A DNA stretch of 64,000 bases, from positions 12,558,497 through 12,622,496 of the forward strand of contig NC_091016.1 in the NCBI RefSeq assembly GCF_041296385.1, written 5' to 3'. Below, in pieces: positions 12,561 through 25,966 of this stretch. Within the stretch, counting starts at the first letter, position 1. Each line of letters opens with the position of its first letter. The notes beneath the pieces are model-generated. The model worked only from the letters and a program-made list of their open reading frames with translations. It was not told the DNA's origin and made no database searches. This DNA comes from Aphelocoma coerulescens. Lineage: Eukaryota > Chordata > Aves > Passeriformes > Corvidae. Made by a program: the position numbers and the translations under genes.

Positions 12561-14339
12561 TTCAGTTCAAGCTGAGTCTATGCAGACACTCCCACACCAT
12601 ACCGGGGTAATTGAGTGGAGCTTTTCCCATGTTAAACATTCCTTTGGTGCCTGTATGTATGTGCACACAGAAACACACACACACAGAGCTTGCACATACA
12701 CATTAACTTTGCTTAATACACTTAAGAAGGGATTTCTTACTCTAGGATCACGACTATTTGTGCTAATGGGACATGGGTGAGGCACTTTTGCATCCTTTGC
12801 CATTTTTCTTTATTATTGTTATTAATAATTGTTTTTCTTTCACAGCCTAAAAATAACTAGGGACAGGGAAATTAAAAGAAAAATTGCATCCAAAAGATTA
12901 GCAAAATTCTCCTCAATGCAGCACACAGGCATAAACTATGAAACACTACAGCCAAGTGACACCAAAGGAACTGAGGAAATGCTTCATCTGACTGTAACCG
13001 CCTTAGAGCTAAAATTCACATCCTTGAAACCCGGCTTTTCAGCTAAGCCAACATCTTTATCAGGCAGCTGCGAAAAGGCAGGAAGGCAAACCCCAGCCTT
13101 CCCTAGGTGAGCAGCTTTTGGGAAGGAAGAAAAAATATCACTGGCACACCAAAGGAAATCCCGACTCCCTGATAACTCCGTAAAAGCACTGCTGTTGTTT
13201 GTAGAGCCAGCCTAAGATAGATTAGCCCAGGTAAATATCTCCTAACCAGAAGCCTTGTCTCAGCAATAAGTCACTGTCCTTATCTACCTCAAATGACTTT
13301 CTAAACAGGTGGGCTCAGAAATAACTCCACAATCTCTGGGAAATGCCAATGCCAGCAGTTGTAATCCCATAGACTTAAGCCGAAAGCTTTTATTTGTGCT
13401 TTTTGCTCTTTTTCCCAGGCTGTCTTCAGTACATCAGGAGCTCCCTCTGTAAGTGAGGGATAAAAACACTCCCCTGTGCCTCCACCCCCTACTCTACACA
13501 CCTGTGTGATCAGGTTGATGGAGGGTTGCTGAATTCAGCCAGATCCCTAATATGAACCTCAGGCTGTTGGGTGGATCAGGAGCTTTAAGCAGGTTTCCCA
13601 GGGTGGTAGCACCCTTAGGTGCAGCCAATTGGGAAGCAAATTGGGAAGCCTCCTGCCAAGAGCTTGGACACCTCTTTTCATGGAGAGACCAAGCCGTCAT
13701 GCAAAGTGAGTTCAAGGCAACCAACATATCAAGATGCCAATGCTCAACACCAAGATGAGGGGGGTTACAATCAAGTTTACATTTCTATTTGAAAACAAAA
13801 CAAACAAAAAAGAAAACTACCACTGAGGAAGGAAATGAAAAGATAAAGCTGCTATTTTGCAATGCTGCTTTGTTGGCATGGAAAGTCCTTGAACAGATGC
13901 CCTGTCCACCATTAAATATTCACAACATATCCTGTAAAAGAATAAAGACCACTCAACTTATAAGCAAAACCACCATGTGTTCTTCATGAAAACAGAAAAA
14001 AAAAAAAGAGAAAAAGATGCATTTAAAGATCTGGAGAAAAAAAAAAAGAATTAAGGAGGGAAAAGAAAAAAATAGAAGCCCAGAAAACACCGCTGTTCTC
14101 TGAAGAAGCAGAGACTCTTGGAAGTAGCGCACATTCTCCAGCGTTAATTTTCCCACTTAAATTACAGTGATGCTGTAGCCTCATCTCATTAGAGATCATT
14201 GTCCCCAGTAGACAGTTGTGTTTATGGGGGATTCTTGCTGTTCCACACCTGCTGCTCAGGTTGCTATGTGATAAAGCCTGCATACAAACAGCAGTCTTGA
14301 GGTTGCTGGACTGCAACTGATGAGCCCAGGCTAATTCAG

Positions 14340-14710
14340 GGGTGATTATGTAGTTTACTGGACCACTAAACCTCTTTAAGCTTGTAATTACTGCCTATTT
14401 GAGTAAAGAACATTGAAAAGCAATTCACTGCATCATGCCTGCCACAGCTGGAAGCAGGCTGCCAGCAGTCTGCAGGGACATTAAAATCTACAGGGACTGG
14501 GATTCGAGCACAGCTCGTAGGCACTGACGGCGGCGGAGCCAAGTGCGTTCACATTCCAGCTCACCTTTTCTGACCAGGCGTGCTATTAAAGGTGCAATGA
14601 AAACTATAGAAAAGCAATAAAGATGACAAATAATGGGATGTAATTGAAAGAACTGCGTTTTAATGGCTCTCCCCCTTTTCCCTCTCCCCTTATATTGGCT
14701 AAAAAAAATT
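14340..14710. promoter_or_regulatory. Candidate conserved noncoding element
   Basis: A TAATTA homeodomain core lies at 14385-14390. A CpG cluster (TGACGGCGGCGGAGCC) lies near 14525, followed by AT-rich sequence with TTTTAATGG. The segment differs from the plain intron on both sides and contains no repeat. Confidence 0.3.
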
Positions 14711-17700
14711 AAGCCTTTTTGTCATGACAAGAGAAGGGAAAGAAAAGGCCTTTTGCAAAAGGGGAAATGCACTGCATACATGTGTTCCTGTTTTGAAGTT
14801 GGGGTTTTTCCTCATGTTTCAAAGCTTTAGAAAGTGTAAGTTTACTTGTGAAGTGAATGCACAGTAAGTCCTTTTACATATTTGGCAGAAATAATAATGC
14901 AGAAGCATCTTAATCCCTGAATCTTCATTAAATCCTCCTCACTGAGCCTTCATGAAACCTTTCAAGATTATCCCAGCCCTAAACCGCCACTCTGAAAAAG
15001 ACCTCCACCCCATGCAGCATCACAGCAGTCCTTACTATCAAGACAAGATTGTGGGTTTCTTTGAATAATAAATAAATATCTCTCTGATTCTATTTGCCTT
15101 TTGAGTTCTGACCCACTCTAACCCTTCTTTTCAAGTCTGCCCCTGCAGCTCTCAATGAGCAGGAAGCTATTAAAAAGGGCACCTTGGTTTTTTGCATAAT
15201 TAGCAGTTTTGGGAACAGAGTCTGGGGAAAGAAGAGCAGATCAAATAGGACCTATGACACAGGCAGAAAGGTTGGTAATAGGGATTTTTACAAGTGAGTA
15301 AACAGAGGTCTAGAGAGGATTGCTCCAGCACAGCCAGAGAACAGCACTGGTGAAAATGGGGGGATGTTGCCAGTGTCACCACTGAGTCCCAACACTGCTT
15401 GGCATCGCTGGGAGCTCCAACCAGGTGGCAGCGCCTGCCCGTGGGGCTCCAGTTGAAGAGCTGGGTCCTCGGAGCCCTCCCATCCTCCAGCCACTCCACA
15501 ACTCTCCCTGCTATTAGACTGCCATGTGTGAGGTCCGGCAATGGGCCTAACGAGCTGCCCGATTAACTAACTGCATGAAATGGGCTTTAAAGCCTCCTAG
15601 GACATTTGGAGATGCAGAATTCATCAGTGTCATTTCCCTGCCCCACTAATAAGTGCCACAGCTGCCTGGGAGAATGGGGTGTGGGAAAACGCAAAAATAA
15701 ACAAGGAAAATAAAATAAACCATTGCTATTGATACAATTAACTCTGGAGTGAAGTAAATTTAAGAGATGGGGCCTCTTTCTCTTCTCATCTAATAAATTG
15801 CCTTGTTTTAAAAAACACGGACATGCTATCTGTAGTATTAATCTCACATGTATCTAGAAAGGGAAAGGGGAAAAAAACCCCATGCATGCATGAGCATGTT
15901 ACTGTGAACAAACATCAGCTTTTAAAGGAGAATGTAAAAGCTTTCAGGAAGTTTATTCTTAAAAAGCATGTAAATTCCCAGTCACAACAATCCTCCAACT
16001 AACCCCATCCAAGCTCCAAAGAGCCACAGCCTTGTGTGTTATCCAGCTATCAGTCTTATTAATATTCATTAGGCAGGGCTACTTGCATTTTCATAAGCTG
16101 TGAAGGTGGCAAAAGAAACAATCAGAATTCTTTAACACACAGGCATTATCAATTCAACATCTGCCAAAGAAGAGTGCATACAGATCTGAGGTTGAAATTC
16201 AAATGCAATTTACCTGGGCTAGAGCTGGGCTTCACTTTCCAGCACCCAGCCAGCTGTTACAGGTGCTCTCATTTTATCCATCCCAGCTTTTACCTCCCCG
16301 TAAGTTCACTCTCCAATATTTTTACATTTAAAATGAAAGTCCCTCATAAATTCCCTCCTTCATTCCTTAGGTCTAATGAGTTCTCTTCTGCTAAAATAAC
16401 CCAAGTTTAGAGCAATCACATATATGAATAATATAGACAAGTTTCAACTCAGTAAACTTGACTAAGCAATTCTGCTTTCTGGCTAGAGAATTCATTTATC
16501 TACACCCATTTAGTGTATGAAATCCCTTTGACTGGCTTCAGGGTGCAGGCCTGTACAGAAATCCGCTTTCTGACCAGCCTGGCCTTAAAACTTAACTCTG
16601 AGAGATGAACTGAGAAGTCTCCAAAAGAAAACAACTGCTCTAATTAACTACGTACACAACTTAGCAAAGAAACAAGTCTGATAATGCTAACCAATTTCAG
16701 AATAAAGCAGATATATGTTCCCAGGACAATATTTCTATGCACATGAACCTACACAAAAAAAAGTGTGATTTAGATCTCCTGAGAGTCGGGAAAAGGCACA
16801 TCACAATTCTCCTCCAAATCTCCAGATTCAACCTAAAATTAACAGGTATTTGCCCACAAATTCACTATGTACTTATTCTCATCCTTATAAAAACGTCATT
16901 AAAAAGACTTGCACGAGGATGTGACCCTTCCCTCTTGGAAAGCTTCTCGGACCAAGAAGACTTCCCCATAAAAAATAACCTTTACCCCCAAAGTCAATGC
17001 AGGTCTCTACCAATTTCACCTGGATTTCAAAAGCCTCCAAAGACCTAACTGTATGCTCCGTCAGAGAGGGCTGGTGGAACCAAGCTTTGCATTTCAGTGG
17101 AAGTATTCATGGTGTGAGGCATTTCCCAGGGGCTGGTATTGGCCAACACTTGGGGGACGAGCCCTGAAATGGCAAACCTGTCTTCACCAGTGTAACTTTA
17201 TGTCTGGCACTCAGCTGCAGCGAACATGGCCAAAGCCTGGGCTGCCTGAAGGATATGTCCTCAGCTTTTTAAGGTGAGACCCTCAGTGGGCATCTTCTAA
17301 GGGATGATGAATGGATGAGGCCAGAACAGGGGTTTTTGGAAGGGACTTTCCAAAAATCCAAACAGTCAGCTACAAGTAGCCAGTGCCCACCCCATTCCCA
17401 GCCTGAGCATCCCCTTCCTGCCTGGTCTCTTTCAAGGTCTGAACCCAACAAGCACCACGCACATGCAGATGCCTTCACAGAAACTACCATAAAAGAGACA
17501 ATCCAGATATTTGGAAGCAAAAGCATTGAGATGGCGTGTTGCTTTCAGCACAGTTATGATGTGATGGCCATTAACAATTCACAAGAATAGTAACAAGATA
17601 TAATCAATTAATCTTTTCAATACCAAGCTCAAAAATCCCCCTCTGCTTTCCCCTCCTTTCTGAACAAAACTCATTTCTTTTAGAAAGACCTAAATGAAAG

Positions 17701-18120
17701 CAGTTAAAGACCAAAAAAATGTCACCACTAACAAGTTACAAAGTAAGAAAGAGCAACCAGGGACATTTGATCTTGTTCTATACACAAACCTTTCTAAGAT
17801 GACTGCTCCAATTAAAAAAAAGTTGAATTTATCATTTTGATGATAGGAAATTATGAACTTCACTATTATATGCATATATTTTGTTTAATGGCTTAGTTTA
17901 TTTTAATAACAAAGAGAAACTAGATCTTTACAGATGAAAGCTTTATTTCATGGTTTCAGTACAACTGGGATTTTTAAAATCTGTGATGTTAACCAAAATG
18001 TGATAATGGATGTTCTCAAGGGCCCTATTTTGTAGCATTTTATGCAGAGCCAAACTGTACGCGAGACATTACAAACATGATGTTTAGCCCTATTTTAAGA
18101 AAGTAGAACTGACTCCAGTG

Positions 18121-18405
18121 TCAGAGGCCCCTGTAATTGTTTTCCATCTGCTTCTCATGCCTCTGAACTTGTGCAGCAAAGTCTGGCTGTAGAAATGCTG
18201 TGACAAAGGCATTAGCTCTCTGAAGATTTGTTATGAAATGATATTGAAAAGCACCATTTGTAGGATTTTGGCTGGAAGGAGACAGAAGTGATTGCAATGT
18301 AACTACTTTATCTACAGCACCCTTGCCTTGAAGGGTCTGTTGACATCCAAAAGAAGAGAGGCACAAAAAACATGCTAGGAAAAAAAAAGCTAACTCTGCT
18401 ACCAT
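18121..18405 (-). other. Unconfirmed 94-codon frame with signal-peptide-like start
   Basis: I do not recognise this protein. The frame begins Met-Val-Ala-Glu-Leu-Ala, then Phe-Phe-Phe-Leu-Ala-Cys-Phe-Leu-Cys-Leu-Ser-Ser-Phe-Gly-Cys, like a signal peptide of about 20 residues. A Gln/Asn-rich hydrophilic part ends at a TGA. The start context is good (A at -3, G at +4). On the minus strand AATAAAAGG lies about 100 bases upstream (18515-18507), the CpG-rich segment lies just beyond, and AATAAA lies about 175 bases downstream of the stop (17947-17942). Against it: the hydrophobic part comes largely from two T runs, the frame is short, and no domain is visible. It is most likely chance. Confidence 0.15.
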
Positions 18406-18539
18406 TTTTATGTCATTTACTTCCTAAGACAGAGATAATCAGAAACACCTCATCAAACTTGATCATGCTCTCAGTGCTTCTGAAGAACTTCTCATCTATT
18501 CCGCTTCCTTTTATTCTCACGTTAGTAGATTGAAAACAG

Positions 18540-19080
18540 TTGCTTCAGACGACGGCGGCACTCATGCGTATGCAGCACCAAGGATGCTCTTCTTTAATAC
18601 GTTCTATACGTGTACATAAATCTTTATGCACGCAGAGGTGTACATACACATATGGGGGTCGACGTAGTTTTGCGAACCATGCCCTCCACCCCCAAAAGCA
18701 GGGACCCAACCACTGTTTTTGGGAAGGCAGCCCAAGATGGCAGCTCATGATTAATGGCTGTATCATCCCTGGCTCGGTGGCGGCGAGGCCCCGGGTCTAA
18801 TCTGCCAAACATCCCCTTCGTCTGCAGCCGATCAGCAGATGTAAGCACATAGGCCCTGTCAGCTTGACATATCATTCCTACGACAATGTCAACGAGTATT
18901 AATGTTCAATTATCTGTCCTAGAAATAACCCTCGCCTTTACGCATTGTGTAACTGGGCGCGTGGCACTGGGGTAATCCGAACGACAAGGGCAGAGATGCC
19001 CGCGCTCACCCGCTCACTCTGAGTTGGCTTCCCAACATCGTGATGACATTGCCTTGCGGTAGCGCGTGGACGCCTTCCCC
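18540..19080. promoter_or_regulatory. CpG-rich segment in intron 8 (candidate CpG island or enhancer)
   Basis: By hand count there are roughly 33 CpG dinucleotides in about 540 bases of roughly balanced base composition, close to random expectation. The flanking intron has very few. Dense stretches include GACGACGGCGGCACTCATGC near 18549, GGTCGACGTAGTTTTGCGAA near 18658 and the CGCG words near 18959 and 19062. Vertebrate DNA that is methylated in the germline loses CpG, so this suggests an unmethylated element such as an internal promoter or strong enhancer. It contains no exon of MEIS1. Confidence 0.5.
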
Positions 19081-19340
19081 CTCCTTCCCCCTCCAAAACC
19101 AAAGGTTGTGGTTTGCTGGCTTGTTTTTTTTTTTATGAAAGGCATGCTGCAAAGACCCTGAAGACCTTTCTCCTCCTCTTTGCATGTTTTATGCTGCCCA
19201 TCAATATGCCAACATACGCTTAGAAAAGGCGTATTTTGATTTCACACCCATGCAGAACCACGATTACTTTTCCTGTTCACTTTCATGGAGAGTCAGAAGC
19301 TGTCCATCACCTGGCAGCCTCTCTTTATGTCCCCTACTTG

Positions 19341-19367
19341 TGTGTATATATATATCTATATATATCT
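19341..19367. repeat. (TA)n microsatellite with TC interruptions
   Basis: A short TATATA run is interrupted twice by TATATC. It is a simple AT microsatellite in intron 8. Confidence 0.9.
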
Positions 19368-20320
19368 CATGTACCATCAAACGCAAATGTCAACAATGTC
19401 TTCTTCCAGGGCTGATCAAGATCAATTCAACCCTTAACTGCAGGGCTGGAGCAATTTGGCCAAATGAAACATTACAGATTCCTTTTGTTAAAGCAAGTTT
19501 AAAGCAAGACTCCTCAAAGGAGACATGATTTGAAGAATAAACTTGAGTTTATTCCTGGAATCTTTTTCTTCTAAATCAGAATTAGGGTCAAATTGCCAGT
19601 TGTTTGAATAGTCTGTGACAGAGTTTGCATAATTTCTTTTTTTTGTTGTTGTTACTATGGCACAGCTTCCTTGAACTAACATTCAAAGGTTATCGGCTCT
19701 AAGTTATGCTTGCTAAGTCTTCTTATACAACTCACAATCAGAGGGAGGGAGTGGGAGGAAGCAGTGTGATAACCAGTGCCAGCTTTGAGATAAAGCCCTC
19801 CACCTAATCTCTGTTTATTTAGACAACCATCTAACCGCAGCACCGGGCATAAAAACAAACCAGGTGTATGGCTAAGGGAATTTCTCCTCCCTTATCATGA
19901 TTGCATTATATTTTTGGGCAAAGGAAAGCAGAGCCTCTTTCTTTTTTTAAGATTACTTTGAAAATTTAAATAAGCCCAGAGTTTGAGGTTTTCATGTTTG
20001 GATTCGCTTGGCTGGATGGGCTTTTTTGCTTTGTTTTGTAGGAAGGGGAGGTAATGGTAACAAAGCACATTCTATTCCATGCTTTTGTATTTCTTGAGGT
20101 TTTGGAGAAAAAGACTTTACCATATCACATTTACAAAAAAACTTTAAAAAATTAAGTTCCTGCTTTGAAATATTTCCTGCCTGAGGGGATTCAGGATTTT
20201 TGGAATAAATACAAATATCATGGGATCAAACTGGAGTAAATTGAGCAATGTTTTAAATGTATTTCACCCTAAGGAGCTGACAGAGAGTTGGGCACCCAGC
20301 ACATCTCTGCTGCATCAGTG

Positions 20321-20360
20321 CTGAAGCTGCTTTTCCAGGGCTGAAGCTGCTTTCCCAGCC
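20321..20360. repeat. Two-copy 20-bp tandem repeat
   Basis: CTGAAGCTGCTTTTCCAGGG at 20321-20340 is followed directly by CTGAAGCTGCTTTCCCAGCC at 20341-20360. The copies differ at three positions. This is a small local duplication within intron 8. Confidence 0.8.
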
Positions 20361-21659
20361 CAGGTGCCAAAATAGAAAAGCTCTTGCAGGTCAGGTTATG
20401 AGAAGCAGTAAGTGTCTGGCTGAAGGATAACTGAGCCTCCCTCCAGCTTCAGCAGGAATATTAAACACTGGTGGGGAGCTTGCATGTTGGCTGATGGCTC
20501 TATTTCTCCTGAGCCCGAAGTTGCCTCCAACATATTCAAACTCAGTTTTCCCCCTTTTTACCCCTCTGATAATTCACCTCACTGTTTACTCAATCATTTT
20601 AGGTACGGGAAGTGATGAATATTGTTGAGTGCCAGTTTTTTTGGTGCAAGATGAATAACCCCAAGGAGCAACTTACACTGAGTCCCAGGCTCCTGTCAGC
20701 CCTATAATTGATGATGTTTTCACTGTAAGGGGTGGGGACTGGGACACATTAAGGCTCAATAGGGGAAGTAAATGGAGTGAATTGACTCAGCAACTCTGCC
20801 TTTTACCACAGCTTCTAATAAGGATAAACTGATTACTGCCAAATGTACTTTAACATCACAAGTAAGGGAGGAAAAATAAATCGATCTGCTCAAAGGAAAT
20901 AAATGCCATACCAGAAGTTTTTTTAGAAGTGAACTTTTATATGCAGAAGTGTAGAAGCACATTTTGGCAGTATGCTGCTGCTTCTTTCCGGGTTGCCATT
21001 TGCCATTAAACCAAAAATGAATCTGCAGCCTTAAAACGCATCCTAAAGATGAATGCAGCAAAAGAATCTCTACAAAGCCAACTATCATTTTTGAAATTTC
21101 ACTCTCAAATGACTTGGATAACAAAAAGAAGCACAGCAATGCTCACGCTGTACTTCAAATGCCGACTTTATGTCAGCATCTTTTTACAGCAACTGAGAGA
21201 TGGGATGCTCTGCTTCTGCGCCAGGCAGTGGGGAAGGCAAGCAGGCGGCAGCCCAAGTTGCCAGGAGTGACTATGGAGCTGACAACCCCGGGATCCAGCA
21301 AAACCCGCCCTGACTGATGGCTTCTGGGTTCCTGCTGACCTTTGATCCCTTCTGGCTTGGTCGGGAACAAAAGAGCTCGTTCACCAGGGCCCCGTATATC
21401 TAACGAAAGCAGCCATTGCCTATATGCTGATTAATGTGTTTGCCTTACACGTGGCAGGAGGAGGACCACGGCCACCCCATGCTGCTGTGCAGGTAAGCGC
21501 CAGCTTACCTAGCTTGTATGTCACACAAAATAAATCAGGGAAACCCACCACAAGGCACATAAAAATGACTAGAACAGGTAAAGACAATTTTTGTCACTGA
21601 TGCGAGAAGTTGCTGAGCCTGGCAATGGTGCCAATGAGCACTATCCCTGCGGACCCAAA

Positions 21660-21890
21660 AACCTGTGGAGAGTTTCTGTCATTAGAGATTTGATGCTTCT
21701 CTGACACCGAGGGCCATCAGCAGCTCAAACACGCTGTTGCAAAGATGCTGTCGGCTACGGCAACCATGGAGGATGCTGTCCAACCCTTCGCGGCAACTTT
21801 CATCACCACATATTGTCACCATAGCAATGAAGCTGAATGCAGGCAAATGACAAGGGTCTGTCATCACTCAGCCCTGGCCTGACAGCCCTC
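21660..21890. promoter_or_regulatory. Candidate regulatory element with RFX X-box-like site
   Basis: GTCACCATAGCAAT at 21815-21828 is close to the X-box bound by RFX factors (GTNRCCNNRGYAAC), with the last base off. A second half-site, GGCAACCATGG, lies about 60 bases before it. CTGTCA/TGACAG words, the MEIS core, occur on both sides. No repeat is present. Confidence 0.35.
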
Positions 21891-24800
21891 AGCACCAGTC
21901 GCTCTCATCCAGCCTCAATATACAAAGAGGTCCTCAGCAGGCCCAAAAGTAATAATGTGCCCCTCCACAATGTCATCGTTTCACTGGCGCTCCCACTAGC
22001 AGAGTGCAGCCCTTATACCCCCTGGAGATGGCTCTGCTTTATTCCTCAGTGAATTTTCATGCTCTAGGGGAAAGAAAAAATAAGAAAAGAGGGAGCCGAA
22101 GGGAGACAGTAGCACCCAAACATCAAATATCAGAGATAACCAAGGAACAAAACAAAACAAAAAAAGGAAAAAATATCTATTGAACAAATGGAAGTAAAAC
22201 ATGAAGATTAACGTTTGAGAGGAAAACAACAAAACTTCCCATGTAATGGCTTCAGCAAGGAATAGCAGTGGTACTGTGAAAGTCTAAAGCTCCTTTCTAA
22301 TATTAAATATGGCAGTTGTATATAAAATGCATCCGCTGCTCCCTTCACAGAAACAGGTGTTTGGGGTGAAGTCAGGATAACTGGCAAGGTATGCCGGGCT
22401 GTCACCAACAGCAAGCACAGCCAACACACTGCTTTGCCTTCACGCCAACACCAAAATCAGGGTCCCAGCTATTTTCACGCTCTTCCTGCCAGAGATGCAA
22501 CAAAGAGACAATTAACTTGGTCTACTTCCCTGATGCCTGGGTGGAAGTACAGCAAAAAATGACAGAAATCAGAGATGGCAATCACTATCTCATCTAGAGC
22601 TCGTCTGCCTGCTTGAATTAATCACAACATCTCTATTTCAGGAGAATTTCTGTGTGGGGTCAGTTTTTACTCATCCTGCCCATGCAAACTCGCCCCTTCC
22701 AATTGCGGCACATGGGGAAGATGGTGAGAAAGATCCATCTTGGTGGTTACTTTACTTAGCTCATCTTGACCATGCACTTTGGATTTTACTTTGTGTTTAG
22801 TCATACAGAATACCCCAATTTAACAGCAACCCTATGTTACTCTGCCAGCCCTCTCACCATTTCAAAAGCTGCCTTTTAATGACATTTAATTTAGCTTGCT
22901 TATATGCTACATTTGCTAGTGAACACATTGGCTATGTGGCTCTTACTTAACACGATCGCTGTCCCCCCATAGTGTGCAACACACTCGATGGTCTGCAGCA
23001 GCCCTGGAAAGACAATTCACTGTTCAAACATTTTTTAAACCTGATTTACTGTTCCACAGAAACAACTCCGCAACTAATCTTCCAGGACAAATGTAATGCC
23101 GAAGAGCAACTAAACTGAAACGTATAAATTCCATATATACTTAAAAATATCATTGTCTGTAATTTAATATAACAATATTTCTAGGCCTATAACCTTGCAC
23201 GCAGAGGCAATTTCCCAAGCATTAATACTTAAATGGGTCATATGCACCACATCTGTCATTCTGTCCTGAAGTCTATGAGGCACAACCAAGACTCTGCAAG
23301 CCTATTGATTTTTCTAGCATTTGCTTTAATTTACTTAACCATTGAGAAATCCATCAGTACATAAAGGGCAACTGTCCATTACTGCCTCATTTGCAGACAT
23401 TTTTTCCCCTCTTTTTTTGTCTTTTTTTTTTTGGTAAATATTTCCCTTTAAATCACTGTGTGTTTACAGTGTAAAAATGAATCCGGAAAGTGCTCACACC
23501 TGTTTCTGTTCAGTAACTGCTGCACTGAGGTATATGTAATGTGCTTAAAGATAGAATAAATATCTAGACATTATTACATCTGTGTGCAAAGGGTGGTAAA
23601 TTAGATCCTAATTACATTAACAGGGATTCTGCCTCCCAGCTTAAATTTTACATGAGCACTCTGTAAAAATCCAAAAGCTCTGCTGTGGTTTCTTTACGAG
23701 CTGGTGATTACAGCTACTTCCTATGCGGTCACTAAATATTCTGTTTACAAATAAATGAAGAAGCTTTGAGCCAACTTGCCAGGGTAATAATCCATGTTTT
23801 TTATTTTTTTTTCCCCAGCAAACCTTTACCACATACGCATGGCAACAATCAGAAGCCCTGGCTTCATCTAATTACTCTATCACATAATTTCACAAATTGC
23901 CTTTTCACTAGGGAGCCAAGTGCAAAACACGCTCACAGTGGGATTTCAGGCAGCAGCTTTCATTTACTACTCATTTCTTGTTAAATTAAACACAAAAACA
24001 CCAGTTGTGTGAAAGAAGTCAAAAAGAATGCTTGCAAATGAGCCAGACAAGTGTATCTTATATTTATACCATTTGCACAAAATAGCTCATTGGCAAGCTG
24101 GATTTTTAACGGCACCATTAACATCCTTAACCCTTTTAAGGCCTGGCATGAGGCTGGTAACTGGATCATTCTGACCAAACTCAACCCAGAGAAATGGCAC
24201 CAGGCAGCTCATCAGCCTTATCCTTTTGTTCATAACTGGGAAGAGAGGTAGCATGCCCTGACTCTGCCTCCACGTAAACCCTCTGGCTTACCAAGGGTTA
24301 GAGGACAAAATTAATTCCATTAATTTCTGGGTATTACGCCCACCTAACGCAAGGGAGGGAACAGTCCTAGAAATAAATCAAGTGGGATTTGTTAGCACAA
24401 TTTCACTTTCGTCCAGGGCAACCCCCCAAGGTGTGGGGTACCAGTGAGACTTGGGGGCACAGGGACCTGGAGGACCAGACCCCTGCTAATTATCTGAGAG
24501 TTAACAAGGCAGGATTGCAAGCTGCCACCAAGGAACACAAATTATTTTGAAAATAATTGCAGCCAGTGTACCATCGCTGGTGGAAGTGAACCAGAGGTTA
24601 CACTGCACTAAAATGACATTTTGTACATCAACAAGTACAAAACTAAAACACGACCATTAGTAATTAAAGCTGCTCCTTTTGTAGCACCAAAGCCAGTAGG
24701 TCAGGTACCATTTTACATCAGAAACCAGCCTTGATGGCTGCAGATTTGCCAACATTATCTACACAGGGAGAAAAAAAAAAATGTTAGCAGCAGCTGTCTG

Positions 24801-25894
24801 TGTGCCTCGACATTGAAAATCCTATTCATACAGACAGGTGGATTAATTTAAAAGCCAATGTGGTACAATTTTGATGCAAGTAATGCCACTGTTTACTAAA
24901 ATGCCACCATTACTGCTGTTTATGAAAACATTACTAAAATTGCATTTTATTCATAAGAATCCTAAGGTTTGGGTTATTACCAGTTTCAAAATTATTCTGA
25001 CCCCAACTGCAGCTTACAACCCTCTGGGGTTTACAACCTGCTGCACTGACAGACCCATGCTCAGGTTTCAGCAACGAAATCTTCTTTGCTGTTCCCACAC
25101 AAGCACCGTGAAGCTCCTGCATCAGCACAAAATCCATGGCAAATAAGCAGAGTTCTGCCAATGAATCCATTAACTGGCCAGATTGTCTAACATGGCATTT
25201 ACCTTTCCAAAAATGTCTTTAGGAGCCCCAAAAGCTCTGTCTGACATGAAAAAAGGATGGCCTAGGAAGAAGAGTTTCACTTCAAAGATGACTTTTGAGC
25301 AATCAACAGAGCAAGGCACTCAAGGCAAAGTCCCACCATTTTCTTTCTGGGTTCAAAAACAGTTCTTGGAAAACATCTTGATGTTTATGCAGGCCCCTGG
25401 TTTCACTAATGTGACTCAAGTGACCACTTTAGTGTCACTAACATGACTATCTTGCTTATTGCATCACTGGGACAGAGGATCCATTGTGTGAATAAGTTTT
25501 TTTTGTGGTTAGGATTTTTTTAAAAGTACTTCCAAATGTTTAATGCTGTACAGGTTGGATTACAAAGGGCCAACCAGTAGCCAAGAAAAGAATATTCATG
25601 CTATATCTAAAGTCTAAGAAGTATTTTCTGGGCAGAAGTTTCTGCTTCATAAAGCAAAAGATGAAGTGGTAAGGCTCCTAGACCTTGCCTTATTAAAATG
25701 ATGGCCCACCACTGAAGTGAAACGAGCACTCTACTAAATACTCTGGGTCTAAATCAGGCAATGATGCAAAAGGCAAGGTAAATTAGATAACTACATATTA
25801 ACTTAAACTCTTTTCTGCCTACTTACCTTCTCTCTACATATATATTTAGCACTGCTGTAGCTTACAGGGTGAGGAGCTGGAAGTACAATGATGA

Positions 25895-25966
25895 CTCATC
25901 AATAAGATAAGATTGGTTGGACTTGATGATCTTAAAGGTCTTTTCCAACCTTAACAATTCTATGAA
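25895..25966 (+). mobile_element. CR1 LINE 3'-end fragment
   Basis: The stretch contains GGTTGGACTTGATGATCTTA, then AAGGTCTTTTCCAACCTTAA and CAATTCTATGAA. It is a near-consensus CR1 terminus including the first TTCTATGA-type octamer of the 3' tail. The copy is truncated to about 70 bases. It is the clearest transposon in the window and the best sign of an avian or reptilian source. Confidence 0.88.
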
